Origin: Bacteroidales bacterium
Lineage (GTDB): Bacteria > Bacteroidota > Bacteroidia > Bacteroidales > FEN-979
DNA length: 60,322 nucleotides
Reading direction: 5' to 3'
NCBI GenBank assembly: GCA_017882335.1
Contig: JADGPR010000010.1
Coordinates: forward strand, 1 to 60,322
Part shown: positions 45,721 through 53,958 of the stretch, in pieces
Position numbering within the stretch: position 1 is the first letter of the stretch
Layout of the letters: the number at the start of each line of letters is the position of its first letter
The notes under the pieces: model-generated
The model's input: only the letters and a program-made list of their open reading frames with translations
Told to the model about the DNA's origin: nothing
Database searches by the model: none
Made by a program: the position numbers and the translations under genes

Positions 45721-48510
45721 TCAATGATTCTTATCTCTTTTTGCTTCCTGTCTTTTTAGCTTTTTTTTTGTTTTACTGCCTTTCTGTTTGATAACTGCTT
45801 GTGCAGCAGCAAGCCGGGCGATAGGAACCCTGAAAGGCGAGCAGCTTACATAGTTGAATCCCAGCGAATGACAGAACTCGACGGATTTTGGTTCACCGCC
45901 ATGTTCTCCGCAGATACCGATCTTCAGATCTTTGCGGGTGCTACGGCCTTTTTCAACGGCAATCTTCATCAGCTGGCCTACCCCTTCGAAATCGATCACC
46001 TGGAATGGATCTACGGGAAGAACCTTTCTATCAAGGTAATCGGGAAGGAAGCCTCCGATGTCATCCCTGGAAAAGCCGAAGGTCATCTGGGTGAGGTCGT
46101 TGGTTCCGAAAGAGAAGAACTGGGCCGCTTCTGCGATCTGGTCAGCCGTTAAACACGCCCTGGGAATCTCGATCATGGTTCCGATCATGTGCGGAATTTC
46201 CTTTAAACCGAATTTCTTGCATACTTCCTGGTAGATATCGGCAATGATCTTATATTGGTGGTTCAGCTCATTCACACTGCAGGTTACCGGTATCATGATC
46301 TCGGGAAAAGGATGCTTTCTGTCTTTGAGGAGTTCAGCAGTGGCTTCGAAAATGGCTTTTACCTGTGTTTCGGTGATTTCAGGAAAGGTGATGCCAAGCC
46401 GCACACCACGGTGTCCCATCATGGGATTCGTTTCATGCAGTGCCTCTGCCCGCTTGTCGAATTCTTCCTTTGAGATCCCCAGGCTTTCTGCGATCTTATG
46501 GCGTCCTTCGGGATTTTGCGGAATGAACTCATGAAGGGGCGGATCAAGGGTACGAATGGTTACAGGATAGCCATCCATGGCTTCGAGCGTCCCTTTCATG
46601 TCGGATTTCATATAAGGGAAGAGTTCATCCAGTGCTTTTCTCCTTTCAACTTCGGTGTTTGAAGCGATCATTTTCCGCAGGATAAACAAAGGCTTTTCGG
46701 CATGTTTTCCATAGAACATATGTTCGGTACGGAACAACCCGATCCCTTCTGCGCCAAAGGCCCTTGCTTTTGCAGCATCATCGGGGGTGTCGGCATTGGT
46801 GCGGATTTTCATGGTGCGGATCTCATCACACAGGTTCATGAAGGCCTGAAAATCGGGATTTTGCTCTGCTGCCTTGATCATATTGATCTTGCCATTGTAA
46901 ACATATCCTTTGGACCCATTCAGCGAGATGTAATCTCCTTCGTGGAGAATGATGTTATCAACAGCCAGCGTTTTGGTTGAAGCTTCGATCTTAAGGGTTC
47001 CGGCCCCCACGATACAGCATTTACCCCAGCCTCTTGCCACGAGCGCAGCATGACTGGTCATCCCGCCACGTGCAGTGAGGATGGCATATGCAGCGCGCAT
47101 GCCTTCGATGTCTTCAGGATTTGTTTCTTCCCTTACAAGAATAACGGCCTTGCCTTGTTTTGCCCATTCTACTGCTTTTTCCGAATTGAATACGATTTGT
47201 CCCGTGGCGCCGCCGGGCCCTGCTGGCAATCCTTTTGCCATGGGTTTTAAGGCGGCTTCTGCTTTCGGATCCAGGATGGGATGCAGCAATTCATCCAGCT
47301 GCTCAGGTTCCACGCGGCTCACCGCTTCTTCCCTGGTGATCAGTTTTTCCTTATACATGTCCAGCGCCATCTTCACGGCAGCAGGCCCATTTCTCTTTCC
47401 AACCCTGCATTGGAGCATATAAAGTTTCGTGTCCTGGATGGTGAATTCGATATCCAGCATATTGTTGTAATGCTTCTCAAGCGACCGCTGGAACTTGTTC
47501 AGTTCTTTGTAAACCTTCGGCATGGAAGTTTCAAGGGAAGGCAGGTCCATGGTATGCTCATTTTTTCCGATCTCATTGATGGGATTCGGGGTACGGATAC
47601 CTGCAACCACATCTTCTCCCTGTGCGTTAGCCAGCCATTCGCCATAAAAATAGTTTTCACCGGTAGCCGGGTTACGTGTGAAGGCAACACCGGTTGCAGA
47701 GGTGTCGCCCATGTTGCCGAATACCATCGACTGAACATTTACCGCGGTTCCCCATTCATCGGGAATATTCTCAAACCGCCGGTACGAGATGGCGCGTTTT
47801 CCCATCCAGCTCTGAAACACGGCGCTGATCGCACCCCACAGCTGTTCCATGGCATCTTCCGGAAAAGGTTTTCCCAATACTTCCTTTACTTTTTTCTTAT
47901 AGATATCGATCAGCTGTTTCAGGTCATCGGCCGAAAGCTGCGTATCGGTGTAATATCCCCTGGATTCCTTCATTTTGTGAAGTTCCCGCTCCAGCTGGTT
48001 CCTTATACCCTTTCCTTCGGGGGGTTCAATACCGGCGGCTTTTTCCATCACCACATCCGAATACATCTGGATCAGGCGGCGCTGGGAATCATAAACAAAA
48101 CGCGGGTTGTTTGTCTTTTTTATCAAACCTTCCCGGGTAAAATCGTTAAGGCCGACATTCAGAACGGTCTCCATCATTCCCGGCATGGATGCCCTGGCAC
48201 CTGACCTTACAGAAACAAGCAAAGGGTTATTCTTGTCACCAAAAATGGCGCCCATCTCTTTTTCAGTCTTCTTCAAACAATCTTCAACTTGTGTCTTTAA
48301 CTCTTGCGGGTAGTTCTTTTTGTTATGGTAGTAAGCCGTACATACTTCCGTGGAAAGTGTAAAACCGGCGGGGACAGGCAGACCGATATTCACCATTTCA
48401 GCAAGGTTGGCACCTTTGCCGCCAAGCAGGTTCTTCATGTTTGCTTCACCTTCTGCCTTTTTACCTCCAAAAAAATAAACGTACTTTTTCTCCCTGACAT
48501 CTTTTGACAT
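45721..48510 (-). CDS. ppdK: Pyruvate, phosphate dikinase
   Basis: Interconverts pyruvate, ATP and phosphate with PEP, AMP and pyrophosphate. The 929-residue protein has an ATP-grasp N-terminal domain (about 1-390, GGKGANLAEM), the phosphohistidine swivel with catalytic His in GGMTSHAALVARG (about 484) and the PEP-binding barrel (about 530-905) with catalytic Cys in GICGEHGG (about 875). The final 22 residues are an unusual Lys/Arg-rich tail. With maeB and pckA it completes the PEP-pyruvate-oxaloacetate-malate node in this window. A TACTTTTG box lies about 60 bases upstream. Confidence 0.97.
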   Translation of the reverse strand: MSKDVREKKYVYFFGGKKAEGEANMKNLLGGKGANLAEMVNIGLPVPAGFTLSTEVCTAYYHNKKNYPQELKTQVEDCLKKTEKEMGAIFGDKNNPLLVSVRSGARASMPGMMETVLNVGLNDFTREGLIKKTNNPRFVYDSQRRLIQMYSDVVMEKAAGIEPPEGKGIRNQLERELHKMKESRGYYTDTQLSADDLKQLIDIYKKKVKEVLGKPFPEDAMEQLWGAISAVFQSWMGKRAISYRRFENIPDEWGTAVNVQSMVFGNMGDTSATGVAFTRNPATGENYFYGEWLANAQGEDVVAGIRTPNPINEIGKNEHTMDLPSLETSMPKVYKELNKFQRSLEKHYNNMLDIEFTIQDTKLYMLQCRVGKRNGPAAVKMALDMYKEKLITREEAVSRVEPEQLDELLHPILDPKAEAALKPMAKGLPAGPGGATGQIVFNSEKAVEWAKQGKAVILVREETNPEDIEGMRAAYAILTARGGMTSHAALVARGWGKCCIVGAGTLKIEASTKTLAVDNIILHEGDYISLNGSKGYVYNGKINMIKAAEQNPDFQAFMNLCDEIRTMKIRTNADTPDDAAKARAFGAEGIGLFRTEHMFYGKHAEKPLFILRKMIASNTEVERRKALDELFPYMKSDMKGTLEAMDGYPVTIRTLDPPLHEFIPQNPEGRHKIAESLGISKEEFDKRAEALHETNPMMGHRGVRLGITFPEITETQVKAIFEATAELLKDRKHPFPEIMIPVTCSVNELNHQYKIIADIYQEVCKKFGLKEIPHMIGTMIEIPRACLTADQIAEAAQFFSFGTNDLTQMTFGFSRDDIGGFLPDYLDRKVLPVDPFQVIDFEGVGQLMKIAVEKGRSTRKDLKIGICGEHGGEPKSVEFCHSLGFNYVSCSPFRVPIARLAAAQAVIKQKGSKTKKKLKRQEAKRDKNH

Positions 48511-48568
48511 AGTTCACAATGATTAAATAGTCGATAATCTATAATATTAATATAAAAATTTGAATGGC

Positions 48569-48576
48569 CAAAAGTA
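48569..48576 (-). promoter_or_regulatory. Putative -7 box (TACTTTTG) for ppdK
   Basis: Minus-strand TACTTTTG about 60 bases upstream of the ATG in an AT-rich gap of 103 bases. No clear -33 element. Confidence 0.4.
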
Positions 48577-48613
48577 TAAAATATTTTGCTAGATAGGGGA
48601 ATCTCACGAAAAA

Positions 48614-49309
48614 TTAATATTCGACTTTCCCGATATTTCCCATGTTCCAGAGGATCCATTGCTCACGGTTCAGAAGATACGCAGATGGACGGGAAGGATC
48701 CCATTTTCGCGGATTGGGAAGAATGGCTGCGATCCCTGCCGCCTGGTTGCGGGTGAGGACGGCTGCAGGCTTATGGAAATATTTCTGAGAGGCTGCCTCG
48801 GCTCCGTAAATGCCATTTCCCATTTCGATCACATTCAGGTAAACCTCCATGATCCTTTTCTTTCCCCATACCGTTTCGATAAGGAAGGTAAAGTAAACCT
48901 CGAGCCCTTTTCGCAACCAGGTGCGGTCGGGCCAAAGGAAAACATTTTTAGCAGTCTGCTGGGAAATGGTACTGGCGCCGTGGATCTTTTTGCCCTTTTT
49001 CGTATCATTATAATCCCGGGCTTTTTTAATAGCCTCAAGGTCAAACCCGGTATGTTTCAGGAAGCGGTTGTCTTCAGAGGCCACCACAGCCAGCTGAAGG
49101 TTGGAAGCGATCTCATCCAGCGATTTCCAATTTTTTTTCAGCCTGAGTGGTTCTCCGTTGCCTGTTTGCTGTAAAGTCCGTATCAGCATCAGCGGAGTAA
49201 CAGGAGGATTTACAAAACGGTATGAAACGACAAAGAATATCGATGAACTGAAAAAGATGATCAGGAAATATTTTAAGAAGTGGAGAAGGAATTTCAGAAA
49301 TTTCTTCAT
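48614..49309 (-). CDS. mtgA: Monofunctional biosynthetic peptidoglycan transglycosylase
   Basis: Polymerises lipid II into glycan strands. A 231-residue GT51 protein with one N-terminal membrane anchor (about 10-32), catalytic Glu in VVASEDNRFLKH (about 79), GASTISQQTAKN and the KRIMEVYLNVIEMGNGIYG block. No transpeptidase domain, hence monofunctional. It lies 6 bases after the DUF4476 gene on the same strand, so the two are probably cotranscribed. Confidence 0.95.
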   Translation of the reverse strand: MKKFLKFLLHFLKYFLIIFFSSSIFFVVSYRFVNPPVTPLMLIRTLQQTGNGEPLRLKKNWKSLDEIASNLQLAVVASEDNRFLKHTGFDLEAIKKARDYNDTKKGKKIHGASTISQQTAKNVFLWPDRTWLRKGLEVYFTFLIETVWGKKRIMEVYLNVIEMGNGIYGAEAASQKYFHKPAAVLTRNQAAGIAAILPNPRKWDPSRPSAYLLNREQWILWNMGNIGKVEY

Positions 49310-49315
49310 CCATCA

Positions 49316-50056
49316 CTATTTAACCGAATTAATGTATCGGTCGAGGTCATCCTTCGATCTGCTGCTGTTCAGAGCGTCTTTTACTTGATTGTAGTCTTCA
49401 ACATCATAACAATGCTTGTAAGCATCTTTCGCAAGATTCAGACGGGAAGACTCGGAACTCAGGATGTACATGAGTTCAACGATCTGGCGGCAGTAAAGGC
49501 AATGGGATTCAACCACTTTTTTTGCCTGCGACAGCTTGATCCCGTCAAAAGGGGCGCTGGAGATTGCTACCGTTGAAGCCTGGAAATCACCTTCAGACAT
49601 GGGATTAACACATCCGCCTCCTGAGGTCTTTGCCGGAGTTTCGCTTTTTGCGTTGGTTTGTTTGCTATCTTTTTGAGTGGAAGACGATGGGGGTGTTTCT
49701 TTTACAGCTTCCTGGGTATGGATATAATCCGAGCTGGTTTTCTCAAGGGTGTAAACACCTTTCTTTCCCGGTCTCACAGCATAAAAAAGTTCACTGGATG
49801 GTGAGTTGAAGACCGTTTTGCTGATCTCACGGATATTGACATCCTTGAATACAATCCTGACTTTAAAACTTGGGCCATATAAACCTTCGATCTTCACGTG
49901 ATCGGCAGGTTTGGAATTTTTCTGGTCACCATCGACTAATACGGTGAAATTTTCACCTTTTTCCGAAAAAACAGTAAGGGATGTCCCCTGGGCCATGGCT
50001 TTGACAGAAAAACCGAAAGCCATAAGTAGTATAATTGTTCTGATGAATGTTTTCAT
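49316..50056 (-). CDS. Secreted DUF4476 protein
   Basis: A 246-residue exported protein: signal peptide (1-22), an N-terminal beta domain (about 25-105), a Ser/Thr/Lys-rich linker (about 112-145) and a C-terminal DUF4476 domain (about 155-246) with SHCLYCRQIVELMYILSSES. The C-x2-C pair in that domain is notable in an exported protein and could be redox-active or metal-binding. DUF4476 is common in Bacteroidota and of unknown function. A strong promoter precedes it, and mtgA follows within 6 bases, hinting at a cell-wall link by context only. Confidence 0.82.
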   Translation of the reverse strand: MKTFIRTIILLMAFGFSVKAMAQGTSLTVFSEKGENFTVLVDGDQKNSKPADHVKIEGLYGPSFKVRIVFKDVNIREISKTVFNSPSSELFYAVRPGKKGVYTLEKTSSDYIHTQEAVKETPPSSSTQKDSKQTNAKSETPAKTSGGGCVNPMSEGDFQASTVAISSAPFDGIKLSQAKKVVESHCLYCRQIVELMYILSSESSRLNLAKDAYKHCYDVEDYNQVKDALNSSRSKDDLDRYINSVK

Positions 50057-50073
50057 AATTAACGATTTTTTTG

Positions 50074-50103
50074 CAAAGGTAAGGTACTTTTTGCCCGTGT
50101 CAA
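50074..50103 (-). promoter_or_regulatory. Promoter (-33 TTG, -7 TACCTTTG) for DUF4476-mtgA
   Basis: Minus strand: TTG at 50103-50101, a 19-base spacer, then TACCTTTG at 50081-50074. This is the best promoter match in the window. The ATG is 18 bases further on. Confidence 0.65.
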
Positions 50104-50165
50104 TGAAAATCTTAACTACCGGTTACGCTTCCCCTCAATGAATTTGTTGTTATTGCGGGGTTTTA

Positions 50166-50309
50166 TTTGTTCTCGCAGATTTTCGCAGATTTTTCGCAGA
50201 TTCACGCAGAATAATTATAACTTCTGATTAAAACGTGGTTTGTCTGAACTTAATTGATATCTGTTCTGCGAAAATTGGCGTTTAATCTGCGAAAATCTGC
50301 GAGAACAAA
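50166..50309. repeat. Inverted CGCAGATT element (second copy)
   Basis: The 338-base gap between the DUF4476 and LKR genes. Left arm 50166-50211 and right arm 50264-50309 are inverted copies; their outer 26 bases match exactly (starting TTTGTTCTCGCAGATTTTCG). The loop is 52 bases. Arms are built from CGCAGATTTT units of period 10-11 and match the element at 42019-42178. Confidence 0.85.
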
Positions 50310-50361
50310 TTAAATGTTCTTCCGAACCTCCTTAATTTGCTGCAAATTGAAGATTATTTCC

Positions 50362-50369
50362 TAATTTTG
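50362..50369 (+). promoter_or_regulatory. Putative -7 box (TAATTTTG) for the LKR/SDH operon
   Basis: TAATTTTG 25 bases before the ATG at 50395, with TTTG 22 bases upstream as a possible -33 element. Confidence 0.45.
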
Positions 50370-50394
50370 AAGTCTATTTTCAACTTCTATCTGG

Positions 50395-51756
50395 ATGAGC
50401 AATTATATCGGAATACGCTACGAGGACAAATATTTACTCGAAAAACGGGCTCCACTTACGCCGAAACACGTTGAATGGTTAGTCAGTCATAAAAAACTTG
50501 ATATCATTGTTCAGTCATCGGACAAACGGATTTTTAAAGATGAAGAATACCGGAAAGCGGGGGCTGAGGTTGCAGAAGACCTGGGGAAATGTTCGGTCAT
50601 TTTCGGTGTCAAGGAGATTCCCGTATCTTTCTTTGAGCCGGATAAAACCTATGTGTTCTTTGCGCATGTGATCAAAGGTCAGCAGTACAATATGCCTATG
50701 CTGAAAAAGATGATGGAGCTGAAATGCAACCTGATCGAATATGAAAAGATCATAGATGAACAGGGCAAGCGGCTTATCTTTTTCGGCAAATATGCAGGAC
50801 TTGCCGGAATGATCAACTCCTTCTGGGCACTGGGATTAAGGATGAAGGATCATGGATACATCTCGAACCTGTTAAAGATAAAGCAATCGCATCATTATCA
50901 TTCCCTGAAGGAAGCCAGGGAGGACATCTCCGCTATCGGCCAGCGGATCGCCGAAAAAGGGATTCCGCATGAACTTTTGCCTTTCGTTATTGGTTTTACA
51001 GGTTACGGGAATGCATCGCAGGGCGCCCAGGAAATCTGCGGTCTTTTGCCGGTCAAGGAAATTTCTCCCGAAAAACTGCTCGAACTCCGCGACCGGAAAA
51101 ATTTACCAGACAACATTATTTATAAGGTAATCTTTCACGAAGAAGACCTTGTGGAACATATTGGCGGGGACCTCTTCGACCTTCAGGACTATTATGCAAA
51201 TCCCCGGAATTACCGGTGTGTTTTTGAGAAGTACATTCCTCATCTTTCCATGCTGATCAATTGCATCTACTGGGATAAACGTTATCCGCGGCTGGTCACG
51301 AAAGAATACCTGAAGAAGCTGTTTTCCAAAGGACGCCCGAAACTGAGCGTAATCGGTGATATCAGTTGTGATGTGGAAGGATCGGTGGAGTGCACCCTGA
51401 AAACAACAGAGATTGACGATCCCATCTATATCTATAATTCAGGAACCGAAAAAATAACAATGGGGCATGACGGCGAAGGAATGCTGATCATGGCTGTTGA
51501 TATCCTGCCGGCAGAGCTGCCACGGGATGCATCAAACGGATTCGGTGATATTCTGGTGAATTTTGTAAAACCCATCGCAGATGCCGATTTTGAGGATTCC
51601 TTTGAAGACCTTGATCTCCCAAAGGCCATCAAAAAAGGATTGATCCTTCATCATGGTGAACTTACTCCGGACTTTAAATACCTCGAAGAATTTCTACAAA
51701 ACACACACATCCAATATCCAGGATCCAGCATCCAGGATCCAGTGACAATTTATTAG
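50395..51756 (+). CDS. Lysine-ketoglutarate reductase half of a split LKR/SDH enzyme
   Basis: A 453-residue protein corresponding to the N-terminal (alanine dehydrogenase/PNT-like) half of eukaryotic aminoadipic semialdehyde synthase. Landmarks are GIRYEDKYLLEKRAPLTP at the start, FFGKYAGLAGMI and VIGDISCDVEGSVECT. With the next gene it should degrade lysine through saccharopine (lysine + 2-oxoglutarate to saccharopine). The final 12 or so residues (YPGSSIQDPVTIY) come from an ATCCAGG heptad array and are unlikely to be part of the ancestral protein. Confidence 0.88.
   Translation: MSNYIGIRYEDKYLLEKRAPLTPKHVEWLVSHKKLDIIVQSSDKRIFKDEEYRKAGAEVAEDLGKCSVIFGVKEIPVSFFEPDKTYVFFAHVIKGQQYNMPMLKKMMELKCNLIEYEKIIDEQGKRLIFFGKYAGLAGMINSFWALGLRMKDHGYISNLLKIKQSHHYHSLKEAREDISAIGQRIAEKGIPHELLPFVIGFTGYGNASQGAQEICGLLPVKEISPEKLLELRDRKNLPDNIIYKVIFHEEDLVEHIGGDLFDLQDYYANPRNYRCVFEKYIPHLSMLINCIYWDKRYPRLVTKEYLKKLFSKGRPKLSVIGDISCDVEGSVECTLKTTEIDDPIYIYNSGTEKITMGHDGEGMLIMAVDILPAELPRDASNGFGDILVNFVKPIADADFEDSFEDLDLPKAIKKGLILHHGELTPDFKYLEEFLQNTHIQYPGSSIQDPVTIY
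51707..51744. repeat. ATCCAGG heptad array in the 3' end of the LKR gene
   Basis: Five copies of ATCCAGG/ATCCAGC/ATCCAAT within the last codons of the gene. The same heptad, inverted, follows the methyltransferase gene at 30178-30200. Confidence 0.8.
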
Positions 51757-51784
51757 CAAACCAAAACATCCTCAATCAACTACT

Positions 51785-53122
51785 ATGAAAAAAGTATTAA
51801 TTCTCGGCGCTGGCCTGGTGGCAAACCCTATGGTTCAATACCTGCTGGGTAAGAACTTTAAGGTTTCAGTCGCTTCCAATACACCCGACAGGGCAGAAGC
51901 AATGGTCGGGAATCACCCGGCGGGCCATACCATTTTTTGGGAAGCAGATGATAAAGAAACATTTGATACACTTGTTGCCGGACATGATCTTACAGTAAGC
52001 CTGCTGCCTTACCGGTTCCATGTAATGGTTGCACAGCATTGCCTGAAACATAAAAAGAACCTGGTAACGACTTCCTATGTGAAGCCTGAGATGATGGCAA
52101 TGGATGAAGAAGCAAAAGAGGCCGGAATTATTCTCCTGAATGAGATGGGACTGGATCCCGGAATCGATCATATGTCGGCCATGCGTATCATCGACCGGAT
52201 CCATGCCAATGAAGGCGCTGTACTTGAGTTTTATTCCATCTGCGGTGCACTTCCCGCACCCGAAGCTGCCGGCAACCCGTTCCGTTATAAATTTTCCTGG
52301 AGTCCCAAAGGCGTGGTCATGGCCGGGAATAATGATGCGCATTACCTTCGACACGGCCAGGAGATTAGCATTCCCACCAAAGACCTTTTCAAAAATCCTT
52401 TCGAAGTGGATTTTCCGGAAGTCGGCAAACTCGATGTTTACCCTAATAGGGATTCATTAGCTTACCAGACGATATATGGGATCTCTGAAGCAAGAACTGT
52501 ATTTCGCGGCACGTTCCGTTACAAAGGTTGGTGTGAAACACTCGATGTGATGAAACAGATGAACCTCATTTCGGGTGATCATTTCGACATGAAAGGAATG
52601 ACTTATGCGGATATGGTCACCCACCAGACGGGCATGAAAAGTTCATCCGGAATCCGTCAGCAGGTCGCAGCATATCTTGATATTCCTGTTACGTCATACG
52701 CTTTGGATGCAATCGAGTGGCTTGGGCTTTTCAAAGCAGAACCGATGGGCAGGGGAATTGATTCGACCTTTGAAGTAACCTCGGATCTAATGATCAGCAG
52801 GATGGGGCTCGGACCCGATGAACGGGATATGGTTGCCCTGCAACATACTTTCCTTGCAGGCTATTCCAATGGCAAAAAAGAAGTGATTCGGTCACGGATG
52901 CTTGATTTTGGATCCCGGGCAACTGATACTTCTATCGCACGGACAGTGTCCCTGCCGGCAGCCATCGGTGCGGAAATGATCCTGCTCGGGAAAATCACTG
53001 CCAAAGGTGTTCACATACCGGTCATCCCCGAAATCTATAATCCCGTGCTCGACCAGCTCGAACACCTGAACATCCGGATGGTGGAGGAATACGGTTTACC
53101 CCTAAACGAAAACATTGAATGA
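51785..53122 (+). CDS. Saccharopine dehydrogenase half of a split LKR/SDH enzyme
   Basis: A 445-residue saccharopine dehydrogenase: Rossmann motif ILGAGLVANPMVQYLL at the N-terminus, then VSLLPYRFH, MGLDPGIDHM and the SDH C-domain with FRGTFRYKGWCE. It converts saccharopine to glutamate and aminoadipate semialdehyde. The upstream LKR gene ends 28 bases before. Its TGA overlaps the ATG of the TerB-DnaJ gene by four bases. Product semialdehyde would need a dehydrogenase not found here. Confidence 0.93.
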   Translation: MKKVLILGAGLVANPMVQYLLGKNFKVSVASNTPDRAEAMVGNHPAGHTIFWEADDKETFDTLVAGHDLTVSLLPYRFHVMVAQHCLKHKKNLVTTSYVKPEMMAMDEEAKEAGIILLNEMGLDPGIDHMSAMRIIDRIHANEGAVLEFYSICGALPAPEAAGNPFRYKFSWSPKGVVMAGNNDAHYLRHGQEISIPTKDLFKNPFEVDFPEVGKLDVYPNRDSLAYQTIYGISEARTVFRGTFRYKGWCETLDVMKQMNLISGDHFDMKGMTYADMVTHQTGMKSSSGIRQQVAAYLDIPVTSYALDAIEWLGLFKAEPMGRGIDSTFEVTSDLMISRMGLGPDERDMVALQHTFLAGYSNGKKEVIRSRMLDFGSRATDTSIARTVSLPAAIGAEMILLGKITAKGVHIPVIPEIYNPVLDQLEHLNIRMVEEYGLPLNENIE

Positions 53123-53946
53123 AAGTCGCCGGTATGTCAACCATCCTCATCATCGTTATTGTGATCATTTTTGTTTATGCACTTCTCGGTGTATTGAAAA
53201 AAAAGAATAATGAACCAAAGTCCCCTAATGGTAACAAATATGGAAAATGGATCGGCGGAGGGCTAGGATGGGCATTCGGTGGGCCGATCGGGGCCATCCT
53301 GGGTTTTGCCATGGGCTCTGTGCTGGATGGGGTGAGGATAGAAAAGACCTTCTACCAGGGTACGGCTCGCGGAGATTTTGCCATGAGCCTGCTGGTACTT
53401 TCGGCAGCCGTGATGAAAGCCGATGGAAAAGTTGTAAAGTCGGAGCTGGAGTACGTTAAGAATTTTTTTCTTTCACAATTTGGTACGGAGGAGACCAACC
53501 GCCTCATCATGATCCTCAAAGAGGTTTTGAACCAGGAAATTAACCTCAGAGATGTAAGTGTCCAGGTCGGGCAATTCATGGATTATCCTTCTCGCCTGCA
53601 GCTCCTTCATTACCTTTTTGGAATTGCAATGGCAGACCGGCAGATCGATAAAGCAGAAGAAAATGTCATTGAACAGATCTCAGGGTATATGGGTGTCGAC
53701 CCTTCCGATTTTAGTTCCATAAAAGCCATGTTCGTCAGGAATATCAATAATGCCTATGATATTCTTGAACTCACTCCGGCCGCAACTGACGAGGAAGTGA
53801 AAAAAGCTTACCGCAGGCTGGCAATTCAGTATCACCCCGATAAAGTCGCCCATCTCGGTGAAGATATCAAAAAGGCCGCCACTAAAAAGTTCCAGAATCT
53901 GAATGCAGCTTACGACGAGATCAAGAAGCAACGTGGTATGAACTGA
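53119..53946 (+). CDS. Membrane-anchored TerB/DnaJ domain protein (DjlA-like)
   Basis: A 275-residue protein with the DjlA arrangement: an N-terminal membrane helix (about 7-25), a glycine-rich segment (GGGLGWAFGGPIGAILGF), a TerB-like helical domain (about 85-195, MKADGKVVKSE and MADRQIDKAEE metal-type motifs) and a C-terminal J domain (about 212-275) with the HPD tripeptide in IQYHPDKVAHLG. It should recruit DnaK to the membrane. Translation is coupled to saccharopine dehydrogenase by a 4-base overlap; a functional link is not known. It converges on the aldo/keto reductase gene with only 12 bases between. Confidence 0.9.
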   Translation: MKVAGMSTILIIVIVIIFVYALLGVLKKKNNEPKSPNGNKYGKWIGGGLGWAFGGPIGAILGFAMGSVLDGVRIEKTFYQGTARGDFAMSLLVLSAAVMKADGKVVKSELEYVKNFFLSQFGTEETNRLIMILKEVLNQEINLRDVSVQVGQFMDYPSRLQLLHYLFGIAMADRQIDKAEENVIEQISGYMGVDPSDFSSIKAMFVRNINNAYDILELTPAATDEEVKKAYRRLAIQYHPDKVAHLGEDIKKAATKKFQNLNAAYDEIKKQRGMN

Positions 53947-53958
53947 TCGTGCCATGAA

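Noticed and set aside
47281-48204. 307-codon open frame opposite ppdK
   Set aside because: Shadow of the PPDK frame; no recognisable motif and no start context.
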